Shown here in pieces: positions 1 through 7,938 of a stretch of DNA of 26,488 nt; within the stretch, counting starts at the first letter, position 1; every line of letters begins with the position of its first letter. The stretch lies in the NCBI GenBank assembly GCA_050249455.1, contig JBFWQM010000052.1:1-26488 (forward strand), given 5' to 3'. The notes below the pieces were generated by a model. That model was not told where the DNA came from and ran no database searches. It was given only the letters and a program-made list of their open reading frames with translations. Position numbers and translations under genes: made by a program. The stretch comes from JBFWQM01 sp050249455. Lineage in GTDB: Bacteria > Pseudomonadota > Alphaproteobacteria > MPNO01 > VGEU01.

Positions 1-1396
1 CCTTCACCTTCGGGTGCTCCAGCAGCACCGCCTCGACCTCCAGGCCGGAGACGTTGTAGCCGGCGGTCAGGATCATGTCGTCGGTGCGCGCCTCGTAGGA
101 GATGTAGCCCTCGGCGTCGATGCGGCAAAGGTCGCCGGACAGGTTCCAGCCGTCGCGGATGTATTTCTTCTGCCGTTCGATGTCGTCGAGGTAGCGGCAG
201 CCGTTCGGCCCCTTGACGATCATCTGGCCGGTCTCGCCCGGCTTCACGTCGGCGAAATTCTCGTCGACCACGCGGACCTGGAAGCCGGGGATCGCCTTGC
301 CGATCAGGCCGGGGCGCACGTCGTCGCCCGCCGCCGAGATGAAGATGTGCAGCAACTCGGAGATGCCGAGCCCGTTGATCATCCTGACGCCGGTCAGCTT
401 CTCCCACGCATTGAAGGTCGCCGGCGCCAGCGGCTCGCCGCCCGCGACGCAGACGCGCAAGCTGGACAGATCGTAGTTGGCCGCCTTGTCGAGCATCAGC
501 TTGTAGCCCGAAGGCGTCGAGAAGCAGACGGTGGCGCGGGTGTCCTGGATGGTCTGGAGGAGGGACTCCGGCGTGGCGCGCTCCAGCAGCACGCTGGTGC
601 CGCCGAACCGGAAGGTATCCACCATGAACGCGCACAGCCCGTACAGGAACGCAATCTGCGGGCTGCCGCAGACGATGTCGCCGGGGCGGATCTTCACCAC
701 GTAGCGGATGAAGGTGTCGGCGACCGCCAGCAGGTCGCGGTGGAAGTGGATGGTGCCCTTCGGCGTGCCGGTGGAGCCCGAGGTGAAGCCGATCACCGCG
801 ACGTCCTCGGCCGCGGTGTCGACATTGGCGAAGGTTGCGGGCTTTCTCTCCATCAGCGCCTCAAGCCCGTCGGGGCCGCCGCCGCCGAAATAGAGGATGC
901 GGCGCAGGTCCGGCGCGGCGGCCTTGGCCCGCTCGATGTCGTCGGCGAGCTTGATGTCGGAGATGGCGAACTGGATCTTCGCGCGGTTGATCATGAACAC
1001 CAGCTCGCGCTCGCGCAACACCGGCATGGTGGCGATGGCGATGCCGCCGGCCTTCAGGATGGCGAACCACGCGGCGATCACCATCGGGTGGTTGCCGGAA
1101 CGGATCAGGACCCGCATGCCGGGCACGAAGCCGCAGTCCTCCACCAGCACGCGGGCGATCCGGTTGGCCTTCGCCAGCACGTCGCCGTAGGTCCAGGTGT
1201 GGCTGCCGAACATCACCGCCGGGCGATCGGCGAAGCCGCCGGCCGCCATCTTATCAAGCAGTTCGACGGCGGCGTTCATGCGCGGCGGATACGCCGCGAG
1301 CTCCGGCAGGACCGAATAGTCCATCTCCGGCCAGAGTTCCCGCGGCGGCAGGTTGTCGCGGATGAAGGTATCGATGTGGGCGGTGGGCTCGGTCAT
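1..1396 (-). CDS. Benzoate-CoA ligase-type acyl-CoA synthetase (partial, C-terminus outside window)
   Basis: An ANL-superfamily AMP-forming ligase that would activate an aromatic or related carboxylate to its CoA thioester using ATP. The reverse strand reads MTEPTAHIDTFIRDNLPPRE and stays open for 465 residues to the window edge. The P-loop-like A3 motif FTSGSTGTPKGT lies near residue 200. The A5 region reads GISELLHIF, which resembles benzoate- and 2-aminobenzoate-CoA ligases (TE-x-LHIF) rather than the usual YGxTE. The A7/A8 region is visible as SGDLCRIDAEGYISY followed by DDMILTAGYNVSGLEVE. The last 60-80 residues, including the A10 catalytic lysine, lie beyond position 1. The start is the ATG at 1396. 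The gene is divergent from hyuB across a 137-bp spacer. The family is secure; the substrate is not known, and anthranilate, benzoate or an aliphatic ring-cleavage acid are all possible. Confidence 0.9.
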   Translation of the reverse strand, partial: MTEPTAHIDTFIRDNLPPRELWPEMDYSVLPELAAYPPRMNAAVELLDKMAAGGFADRPAVMFGSHTWTYGDVLAKANRIARVLVEDCGFVPGMRVLIRSGNHPMVIAAWFAILKAGGIAIATMPVLRERELVFMINRAKIQFAISDIKLADDIERAKAAAPDLRRILYFGGGGPDGLEALMERKPATFANVDTAAEDVAVIGFTSGSTGTPKGTIHFHRDLLAVADTFIRYVVKIRPGDIVCGSPQIAFLYGLCAFMVDTFRFGGTSVLLERATPESLLQTIQDTRATVCFSTPSGYKLMLDKAANYDLSSLRVCVAGGEPLAPATFNAWEKLTGVRMINGLGISELLHIFISAAGDDVRPGLIGKAIPGFQVRVVDENFADVKPGETGQMIVKGPNGCRYLDDIERQKKYIRDGWNLSGDLCRIDAEGYISYEARTDDMILTAGYNVSGLEVEAVLLEHPKVK

Positions 1397-1481
1397 GCGA
1401 ACGCTTCTATTCCAAGGGCTTGCGGCAATCTATCGCGGCGGGTTTGCAATGCCAACATGCGTTCGCGAATGCGCTAATCGA

Positions 1482-1510
1482 TTGGTCCGGCGCACGATCT
1501 TTGCTAGTTT
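1482..1510 (+). promoter_or_regulatory. Candidate sigma70-type promoter for hyuB
   Basis: TTGGTC (1482-1487) and TAGTTT (1505-1510) are separated by 17 bp, and the hyuB ATG follows at 1534. The match to consensus is moderate and rests on spacing and position only. The spacer is shared with the divergent CoA ligase gene. Confidence 0.3.
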
Positions 1511-1533
1511 CCGGCCTCTTCCATCAAGGGGAC

Positions 1534-3555
1534 ATGGCGTTGCAGGACCTGGTCCGTCTCGAGCTTATCCGCGAATCCCTCGTCGCGGTGGTCAACGAGA
1601 TGCGCGCGAACATCATCCACTCGTCCTATGCGCCGATCATCTACGAGGGCCACGACTTCTCCTGCGCGCTGATGTCGGCGGACGGCCGTCAGGTTGCGCA
1701 GGGCCTGGCCGACCATCCGATCCACATCTTCGCGGTGCCGTACTCGACGCGCGAGGTGGTGCGCGCCTTCGCCGGCGACATCCACGAGGGCGACCTGTTC
1801 CTGCACAACGACCCGTACACCGGCGGCACCCACCTGAACGACGTGCTGATGCTGCATCCGGTGTTCCACGACGGCCGGCTGGCGATGTTCGCCGCCATGC
1901 GCTGCCACTGGAACGACGTCGGCGGCATGACGCCGGGCAGCCTGTCGGGCCGGGTCAACGAGATCATCCAGGAGGGCATCCGCATCCCGCCGACCCGCAT
2001 CTGCGAGCGCGGCCGGATGAACCAGCCCTTCCTCGACCTCCTGTTCAACAACATGCGCGGCAAGACGGAACGGCAAGGCGATTTCAATGCCATGATCGGC
2101 ACCGGCCGCAAGGCGGCGGAGCACCTCGGCCGGCTGTTCAAGCGGTTCGGCGGCCAGGGCCTGCTCGACGGCATCGAGGAGCTGATCGCGCGCTCGGAAC
2201 GCGAGATGCGCGCGCGCATCGCCGAGTGCCCGGACGGCGACTACTTCGCCGAGGGCTATGTCGAGAGCGACGGCACCAACGCCGACCCGCTGGTGATCCG
2301 CCTCAAGCTGACCGTCGCGGGCGACCGCATGGTCGCCGACTTCACCGGCACCTCGCGCCAGACCAACGGGCCGACCAATTGCGGCCCGGCGCTGGCGCTG
2401 AACGCGGTCGGCACCATCTGCAAGGCGTTCCTCGACCCGCGCACGCCGATCAACCAGGGTTCCTTCAACCCGATCGAGGTGATCGCCGAGCCCGGGACGT
2501 TCATCAACGCGCGCGACCCGGCGCCGTGCGGCGGCATGGCGGAGGTTAAGTTCACCATCGACTCGGTGGTCGCCGCGGCGATGGGGCAGGTGGTGCCCGA
2601 CATGATGGTCGGCGACCTCAAGGGCGGCGCCAACCACGTCCATATCGCCGGGCCGCGTGCCGACGGCGGCGGCACCTGGATCCACTACGAGTGGCCGGCC
2701 GGCGGCACCGGCGCCTCGCACGGCACCGACGGATCCAACGCGGTGCGCAGCTACAACGAGGGCGACTTCAACTCCATCCAGTCGGTCGAGACGGTGGAGA
2801 GCCAGTACCCGCTGCGCATCGAGCGCTGCGAGATCCGCGAGGGCAGCTGCGGCGACGGGGCGTGGCGCGGCGGCTTCGGCCTGCGCCGCAAGGTGCGCGT
2901 GCTGGGCGAGCGCGCGATGCTGTCCGTCCTGTCGGAGAAGAACGTGATCCCGCCCTACGGCGTCGCCGGCGCCGCCAACGGCGCGGCCAACCGGTTCACC
3001 GTGTCGCGCGACGGCGCGACGGTCGAGCCGTCGACGATCCCGGGCAAGGTCTCCGGCTTCCCGCTGCGCCGCGGCGACGTGGTGGTGGAGGAGACCGCCG
3101 GCGGCGGCGGCTTCGGCGACCCGCTGGCCCGCGAGCCGGCGGCCGTGGCGGCCGACGTGGCGGAAGGCTACCTCACCCGCACCCAGGCGACGATGCGCTA
3201 CGGCGTCGTCCTCGGCGACGACGGCGCGCTCGATACCGGCGCGACCGAGCGGCGGCGCCAGGCGCTGCGCGGCGGCCGCGTCTACGTCAACGTCCAGGTC
3301 GCCAACGCGGAGCTGTTCGACGGCCCGCGCCGGCGCTTCCAGCTCGCCGGCGCGGTGGCGGAGCGGCTCGGCATCGCGGACGGTGCGCTGGTCGAGCTCT
3401 CCACCGGCCGCGCCGCGCCGGTGCGCGCCTGGGCGGTCGTCGGCGACGGCGGCACGGAGGAAGTGATGGTCGGCCCGTCCAGCCTGCGCCTGCTCGCGGC
3501 CTCTCCCGGCGAGCGGGTCGAGCTGCGGCTCGTCGCCTCGGCGCCGGCGCTCTGA
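1534..3555 (+). CDS. hyuB: Hydantoinase B / oxoprolinase-type subunit with C-terminal extension
   Basis: HyuB-family subunit (N-methylhydantoinase B, 5-oxoprolinase B, acetone/acetophenone carboxylase-type). With a HyuA partner it would carry out ATP-dependent hydrolysis of a cyclic amide or carboxylation of a ketone. The frame is open from 1420, but the ATG at 1534 (MALQDLVRLELIRESL) is preferred because AAGGGG lies just upstream and the family starts there. Family hallmarks include HSSYAPIIYEGHDFSCAL, the HNDPYTGGTHLNDV region, and GGGGFGDP near residue 525. The usual HyuB fold ends around residue 580, at the YGVV block plus a short helix. This protein continues to residue 673 with about 90 residues of beta-rich sequence (LAGAVAERLGIADGALVEL and onward) not seen in standard 520-590-residue HyuB proteins. 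It is followed by hyuA after a 169-bp spacer filled by a palindromic repeat. Confidence 0.9.
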   Translation: MALQDLVRLELIRESLVAVVNEMRANIIHSSYAPIIYEGHDFSCALMSADGRQVAQGLADHPIHIFAVPYSTREVVRAFAGDIHEGDLFLHNDPYTGGTHLNDVLMLHPVFHDGRLAMFAAMRCHWNDVGGMTPGSLSGRVNEIIQEGIRIPPTRICERGRMNQPFLDLLFNNMRGKTERQGDFNAMIGTGRKAAEHLGRLFKRFGGQGLLDGIEELIARSEREMRARIAECPDGDYFAEGYVESDGTNADPLVIRLKLTVAGDRMVADFTGTSRQTNGPTNCGPALALNAVGTICKAFLDPRTPINQGSFNPIEVIAEPGTFINARDPAPCGGMAEVKFTIDSVVAAAMGQVVPDMMVGDLKGGANHVHIAGPRADGGGTWIHYEWPAGGTGASHGTDGSNAVRSYNEGDFNSIQSVETVESQYPLRIERCEIREGSCGDGAWRGGFGLRRKVRVLGERAMLSVLSEKNVIPPYGVAGAANGAANRFTVSRDGATVEPSTIPGKVSGFPLRRGDVVVEETAGGGGFGDPLAREPAAVAADVAEGYLTRTQATMRYGVVLGDDGALDTGATERRRQALRGGRVYVNVQVANAELFDGPRRRFQLAGAVAERLGIADGALVELSTGRAAPVRAWAVVGDGGTEEVMVGPSSLRLLAASPGERVELRLVASAPAL

Positions 3556-3578
3556 CGATGGACATCGATCTCGTGGCC

Positions 3579-3695
3579 GGCACCCACCTCACCCCGACCC
3601 TCTTCCCCCTGAAGGGCGGAGAGGGAGCAGAATTACCCTCTCCGCCCTTCAGGGGGGAGAGGGTGCAAGCGCAGCGAGCGGGTGAGGTGGGTGCC
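3579..3695. repeat. Dispersed palindromic (REP-like) element between hyuB and hyuA
   Basis: Nested inverted repeat. The inner arms 3597-3625 and 3636-3664 are 29 bp long with one mismatch and enclose a 10-nt loop. The outer arms GGCACCCACCTCACCC (from 3579) and its complement (ending 3695) also pair. The right side carries an extra GCAAGCGCAGCGAGC-type segment. This CTCACCC...GAAGGGCGGAGAGGG composition is familiar from dispersed intergenic repeats of Alphaproteobacteria. In RNA it would form a very stable hairpin between two cotranscribed genes. Confidence 0.85.
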
Positions 3696-3724
3696 GCCGC
3701 CGCACCGGCCAACGGTGGCTCGCG

Positions 3725-5761
3725 ATGACCGCCCGCTACCTCGTCGGCGTCGACGTCGGGGGCACGTTCACCGACATCCTGTGCCTCGACGTCGAGACGC
3801 AGGCGCTGCGCCACGCCAAGGTGCCGTCGCTGCCGGGCAGCCAGTGGCGCGGCGTCCTCCAGGCGCTCGTCGCGCTCGGCATCGACGGGCGCGCGGTGCG
3901 CGCCTTCGTCCACGGCACCACGATCGCGACCAATGCGCTGCTCGAAGGGAAGGGGGCGAAGACCGCCTTCGTCACCACCGACGGCTTCCGCGACACCCTG
4001 GAGATCGGCCGCACCCGGCGGCTGATCGGCGGGCTGTTCGACATCAAGTTCGTGCGGCCCAAGCCGGTGGTGCCGCGCGCATTGCGCTTCGAGGTGCCGG
4101 AGCGGGTGGCCGCCGACGGCGCCGTCCTGCAGTCGCTCGACGGCTACGACTTCGACGCCCTCGCCGGGCAGCTCAAGACGGCGGGTGTCGAGTCGGTCGC
4201 CATCGGCTTCATCAACGCCTATCGCGAGCCGGCCAACGAGGCGGCGGCGGATGCCGCGCTGCGTGCCCGGCTGGGCGAGGTGCCGGTGTGCACATCGACC
4301 GAGGTGGTGCGCGAGCGCGGCGAGTTCGAGCGCTTCTCCACATGCGTGCTCAACGCCTACCTGACGCCGGTGGTGCGCGCCTACCTGAAGACCCTGGCGG
4401 CGGAGCTGGAGGGCCACGGCCTCGCCGCGCCGGTCAACGTCATGGGCTCAAACGGCGGCGCGATGACCCTGGCGCAGGCCGCGGATTTCGCGGCCGGCAC
4501 GTTCCTGTCCGGCCCGGTGGGCGGCGTCGGCGGCGCGGTCCGCATCTGCGAGATGGCGGGCGTGCGGGACTGCATCACCTTCGACATGGGCGGGACGTCG
4601 ACCGATGTGGCGCTGATCCACGACCTGACGCCGCGCATCTCGCACGCGAACCAGATCGACGCCTATCCGCTGCAGGTGCCGCAGCTCGACATCCACACCA
4701 TCGGCGCCGGCGGCGGCTCGATCGCCTGGGTGCAGCGCGACGGCACGCTCGAGGTCGGGCCGAAGAGCGCCGGCGCGATGCCGGGCCCCGCGTGCTACCA
4801 GCGCGGCGGCACCCAGCCGACGATCTCCGACGCCAATCTGCTGCTCGGCCGGCTGCCGACCAACCGCACCCTGGCGGGCGGGCTGCAGCTGTCGCTGCCG
4901 CTGGCGGACGCCGCGTTCCGCACCCTGGCGACGGCGATGGGCGCCGGCGACGACGTGATCGCGCTGGCCGACGGCGTCATCCGGATTGCGACCGCCAAGA
5001 TGGCCGGCGCGGTGCGCGAGGTGTCGGTCCACCGCGGCTTCGACCCGCGCGACTTCGCGCTGCTCGGCTTCGGCGGCGCCGGGCCGATGCACGTCTTCCT
5101 GGTGGCGGAGGAACTCGCCATCCCGCACGTCATCGTGCCGCGCTTCCCCGGCCACCTGTCGGCGCTGGGCCAGCTGCTGGCCGACCAGCGGCTCGACCGT
5201 GTGCTGGCGTGGGGCGGCCGCCTGGCGCAGCTCGACCCGGCGGAGTTCCGCGCCCGCTGCGCGGCGATGCGCGCGGAGGCGGCCGAACGGCTTTCCGCCG
5301 ACGGATTCGGTCCGACCCGCCAGGCGCACAATTTCACGCTCGACATGCGCTACGCCGGGCAGTCCTACACGCTGTCGGTGCCGTGCGACCCGGAGACCGC
5401 GACATGGGACGCGCTGCGCCAGGCGTTCGGCGACCGCCACGCCCAGACCTTCGGCTACGCCGACGCGAACAGCGACGCCGAGATCGTCAACATCCGCCTC
5501 GTCTCGCTCGGCATCGTCGACAAGCCGGCGCTTGCCTTCGAGCCCGAGGCCGAGGGCGACCCGCTGATCGAGGAGCGCCCGGTGTGGTTCGGCGCCGGCT
5601 GGGTCGACTGCCCGGTGCTCGACCGCGCGCGGATGCCGGCCGGCTACGCCTTCAGCGGCCCGGCGATCGTGGAGGAGGCCGGCGGCACCTCCGTCGTGCC
5701 GCCCGGCTGGACCATCACCGTGCTGCCGTCGGGCACCCTGGACTGCCGCCATGCCGGATAG
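3725..5761 (+). CDS. hyuA: Hydantoinase A / oxoprolinase-type ATPase subunit
   Basis: A 678-residue HyuA-family protein with an ASKHA-type ATPase fold, expected to phosphorylate the substrate amide or ketone/bicarbonate in complex with HyuB. It opens with the phosphate-binding motif GVDVGGTFTD, followed by HGTTIATNALLEGKGAKTA and then FVTTDGFRDTLEIGRTRR, which is diagnostic for the family. The second phosphate loop reads FDMGGTSTDVALI near residue 285, and the conserved GAGGGSIAW follows near residue 332. GFGGAGPMH, near residue 450, is the typical C-terminal-half motif. Length matches bacterial N-methylhydantoinase A (about 680-700). The ATG at 3725 has only a weak Shine-Dalgarno sequence, so translation may depend on the long leader created by the repeat. 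Substrate is unknown: 5-oxoproline, a hydantoin, and a ketone to be carboxylated are all consistent. Confidence 0.92.
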   Translation: MTARYLVGVDVGGTFTDILCLDVETQALRHAKVPSLPGSQWRGVLQALVALGIDGRAVRAFVHGTTIATNALLEGKGAKTAFVTTDGFRDTLEIGRTRRLIGGLFDIKFVRPKPVVPRALRFEVPERVAADGAVLQSLDGYDFDALAGQLKTAGVESVAIGFINAYREPANEAAADAALRARLGEVPVCTSTEVVRERGEFERFSTCVLNAYLTPVVRAYLKTLAAELEGHGLAAPVNVMGSNGGAMTLAQAADFAAGTFLSGPVGGVGGAVRICEMAGVRDCITFDMGGTSTDVALIHDLTPRISHANQIDAYPLQVPQLDIHTIGAGGGSIAWVQRDGTLEVGPKSAGAMPGPACYQRGGTQPTISDANLLLGRLPTNRTLAGGLQLSLPLADAAFRTLATAMGAGDDVIALADGVIRIATAKMAGAVREVSVHRGFDPRDFALLGFGGAGPMHVFLVAEELAIPHVIVPRFPGHLSALGQLLADQRLDRVLAWGGRLAQLDPAEFRARCAAMRAEAAERLSADGFGPTRQAHNFTLDMRYAGQSYTLSVPCDPETATWDALRQAFGDRHAQTFGYADANSDAEIVNIRLVSLGIVDKPALAFEPEAEGDPLIEERPVWFGAGWVDCPVLDRARMPAGYAFSGPAIVEEAGGTSVVPPGWTITVLPSGTLDCRHAG

Positions 5762-5764
5762 GAC

Positions 5765-5847
5765 AAGGGGACGGAGTCAGACACCCGACCCGACGATCTC
5801 GCCCGGTCCGAACGATCGTGGGGTCGGGCGTCTGACCCCATCCCCTT
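5765..5847. repeat. Palindromic GTCAGA-type repeat; probable terminator after hyuBA
   Basis: Arms 5765-5798 and 5814-5847 (34 bp, four mismatches) are complementary and surround a 15-bp centre. The right arm ends TCTGACCCCATCCCCTT and runs into further T residues. It therefore looks like both a dispersed palindrome and a usable rho-independent terminator. A second, diverged member lies at 20475-20548. Confidence 0.8.
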
Positions 5848-5908
5848 TTTGGTGCTTTGACGCACCGTTCCCCTGTAGCCTGATGCGGCCATCAACAGCG
5901 AGCCTGCC

Positions 5909-7234
5909 ATGACCCCTGAGGACGCCGTCCTACCCGCCGGCCCCGGCGCGATGACGCACGAGGCCTATTACGAGCTGGCCGAGAAGTTGCTGCCCGGCGC
6001 CGGGCTGGGCGGCTATTCGCTGCCCAACGACGTGCGTTTCATCATCCACAAGGGCGAGGGCTCGCGCCTTCAGGATGTCCGCGGGCGCTGGTACATCGAC
6101 TATGTCGGCGGCGCCGGCGCGCTGATCCTCGGCCACGCGTACCCCGCGGTGGTCGATGCCGTGGTCGAGCAGGCGCCCAAGGGCATCCACTTCTTCGGCA
6201 CGCTCAACGAGGCGGCGCTGCACCTCGCCGCCGAATTGCAGGCGGCCATCCCATGCGCCGAGAAGGTGACCTTCACCACCACCGGCTCGGAGGCGACGTT
6301 CTACGCGATGCGCATGGCGCGCGCGTACAAGGGCCGCAGCAAGATCCTCAAGTTCGAGGGCGGATACCACGGCAACCACGACTACTCGGCGTTCTCCGTC
6401 ACGCCCAAGGCGCTGTCGAACTACCCGCAGGGCCAGCCGGAGACCGGCGGCATCCCGGCCGGTCTGTCGTCGTCGATCCTGATCGCGCCGTACAACGACC
6501 TGGAGGCGGTGCGCCGCATCGTCGCCGACAACAAGGACGACCTCGCCGCCATCATCGTCGAGCCGGCGCAGCGCATCATCTTCCCCAAGCCGGACTTCCT
6601 GCCCGGCCTTCGCAAGATCTGCGACGACAACGACGTGCTGCTGATCTTCGACGAGGTGGTGACCGGCTTCCGCCTCGCCTGGGGCGGCGCGCAGGAATAT
6701 TTCGGCGTGAAGCCCGACATCGCGAGCTACGGCAAGATCGTCGGCGGCGGCGGGCCGCTTGGCTGCGTCGCCGGCCGCGCCGATATCATCGGCCTTGCCG
6801 CGCCGGCCAACAAGGGCAAGCCCAACTACGCCTACATCAACGGCACGCTGCACGGGAACCCGGTGGCGGCAGTCGCCGGCCTCGCGACGCTCAAGGTGCT
6901 GAAGGAGCCGGGCTACTACAAGCGCCTGAACGCGCGCGCCGACACGATCCGCGCCGAGTGCCAGAAGGTGCTGAACCGCCACGGCCTGCCGGCGCTAGCG
7001 ATCGGCGAGGCGTCGCTGTGGCAGATCCTGTTCATGCCGAAGCCGCCGGTCAGCCACGCCGACGTAATGGCGGCCGACGCCGACCGCTCGCGCCGCCTCG
7101 ACGTCGAGCAGATGAAGGCCGGCCTCTACGTGCTGCCGATGGTGCGGCGGTTCGTCTCGTCGGTGCACACAGACGCGGACTTTGAGGCGACGGTGCGCGC
7201 GCTCGACACGGCCTGCCGCGCGGTCGCCCGGTGA
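5909..7234 (+). CDS. Class-III PLP aminotransferase (glutamate-1-semialdehyde aminomutase-like)
   Basis: Fold-type I PLP enzyme of 441 residues, in the branch that contains glutamate-1-semialdehyde 2,1-aminomutase and omega-transaminases. The PLP phosphate-binding region shows TTTGSEATFYAMRMARA near residues 128-144. Asp248 in FDEVVTGFR would bind the pyridine nitrogen. Lys276 in SYGKIVGGGGPLG is the Schiff-base lysine. GGYHGNHD is the typical aromatic-stacking segment. The catabolic setting and the overlapping accessory gene argue against a tetrapyrrole role. A transaminase, or an aminomutase acting on a semialdehyde intermediate, is more likely. The ATG at 5909 has a poor ribosome-binding site; the in-frame ATG at 5951 is an alternative. 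The stop codon overlaps the next start. Confidence 0.88.
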   Translation: MTPEDAVLPAGPGAMTHEAYYELAEKLLPGAGLGGYSLPNDVRFIIHKGEGSRLQDVRGRWYIDYVGGAGALILGHAYPAVVDAVVEQAPKGIHFFGTLNEAALHLAAELQAAIPCAEKVTFTTTGSEATFYAMRMARAYKGRSKILKFEGGYHGNHDYSAFSVTPKALSNYPQGQPETGGIPAGLSSSILIAPYNDLEAVRRIVADNKDDLAAIIVEPAQRIIFPKPDFLPGLRKICDDNDVLLIFDEVVTGFRLAWGGAQEYFGVKPDIASYGKIVGGGGPLGCVAGRADIIGLAAPANKGKPNYAYINGTLHGNPVAAVAGLATLKVLKEPGYYKRLNARADTIRAECQKVLNRHGLPALAIGEASLWQILFMPKPPVSHADVMAADADRSRRLDVEQMKAGLYVLPMVRRFVSSVHTDADFEATVRALDTACRAVAR

Positions 7235-7917
7235 GCCTGAAGGGCAACGCCGTCCTGTGGTCGGAGATGACTCCGCCGCCGGGCGGCGAAGGCGCGTTCA
7301 ACGACTGGTACGTCAACCACCACACGCCGAACCACGTCTCTGGCGTCGCGGGCTTCATCAGCGCGATGCGCTACAAGGCCGACCACGGGCCGCACTACCT
7401 CGCGGTCTACGAGCTCGACTCGGTCGAGGTGCTGGCGACCGAGGCCTACCGGTCGCGCAAGTACACCCCCGACGAGCCGACGCGGGACATGCTCTCGAAG
7501 GTGACCGGCTTCACCCGCTACGTCGCGCGCGAGACCCGCGCGTTCCGCGGCAGCGGCGGGGCGGGCGAGCCGCTCGACGCGGAGATCGTGCTCGGCGCCT
7601 TCCACGCCGTGCCGGAGGAACGCACGGCGGCGTTCGATGCCTGGGAGGAGCAGGAGTACATCCCCGCGCTGCTGGAGAGCCGCGCCTGGCGGCTGGCGCG
7701 GCGGCTGCGGGTGACGGACACCAACCCGTGGCCGTTCACCCACCTCTCGATCCACTACCTCGCCGACCCGGGCGCGCTGGCCGACGAGCCTCGCAAGCGC
7801 AGTACCGTGTGGAGCGCCCGGCTTGCCGCCGAGCCGTGGTTCCAGCCGCACACCGTCACCTACCGCCGGCGCAATGACCGGTTCACCAAGGAGAACTGCG
7901 CGTTCTTCGGACGGTAG
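7231..7917 (+). CDS. Two-domain dimeric alpha/beta-barrel (EthD/ABM-like) protein, copy 1
   Basis: A 228-residue protein starting with GTG inside a GTGA overlap with the aminotransferase stop, a classic sign of translational coupling. It contains two similar halves. One has EMTPPPGGEGAFNDWYVNHH, GFISAMRYKA and YLAVYELDS. The other has FHAVPEERTAAFDAWEEQE, ARRLRVTD and THLSIHYLAD. Each half has the strand-helix pattern of ferredoxin-like dimeric alpha/beta-barrel domains, in which a W-Y-x-x-H-H segment often lines the active site. The family function is poorly defined; related proteins act as small isomerases, cyclases or monooxygenases, or as helper proteins in catabolic operons. A paralogue is encoded at 20968-21633 on the other strand. 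Confidence 0.75.
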   Translation: MSLKGNAVLWSEMTPPPGGEGAFNDWYVNHHTPNHVSGVAGFISAMRYKADHGPHYLAVYELDSVEVLATEAYRSRKYTPDEPTRDMLSKVTGFTRYVARETRAFRGSGGAGEPLDAEIVLGAFHAVPEERTAAFDAWEEQEYIPALLESRAWRLARRLRVTDTNPWPFTHLSIHYLADPGALADEPRKRSTVWSARLAAEPWFQPHTVTYRRRNDRFTKENCAFFGR

Positions 7918-7938
7918 GGGCCCCTTCGCCGTCGGCCG

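Noticed and set aside
14..1477. Long forward open frame over the first 1.4 kb
   Set aside because: Its translation is low-complexity Gly/Arg/Asp/His-rich sequence without recognisable motifs, and it lies antisense to a clear acyl-CoA ligase.
1420..1533. N-terminal extension of HyuB from an upstream start
   Set aside because: The additional residues do not fit the family, and the internal ATG at 1534 has a good AAGGGG ribosome-binding site.
5909..7234. Assignment as hemL (glutamate-1-semialdehyde aminomutase of tetrapyrrole synthesis)
   Set aside because: The family pattern is similar, but the catabolic neighbours and the coupled alpha/beta-barrel gene make a housekeeping hemL unlikely; no symbol was given.
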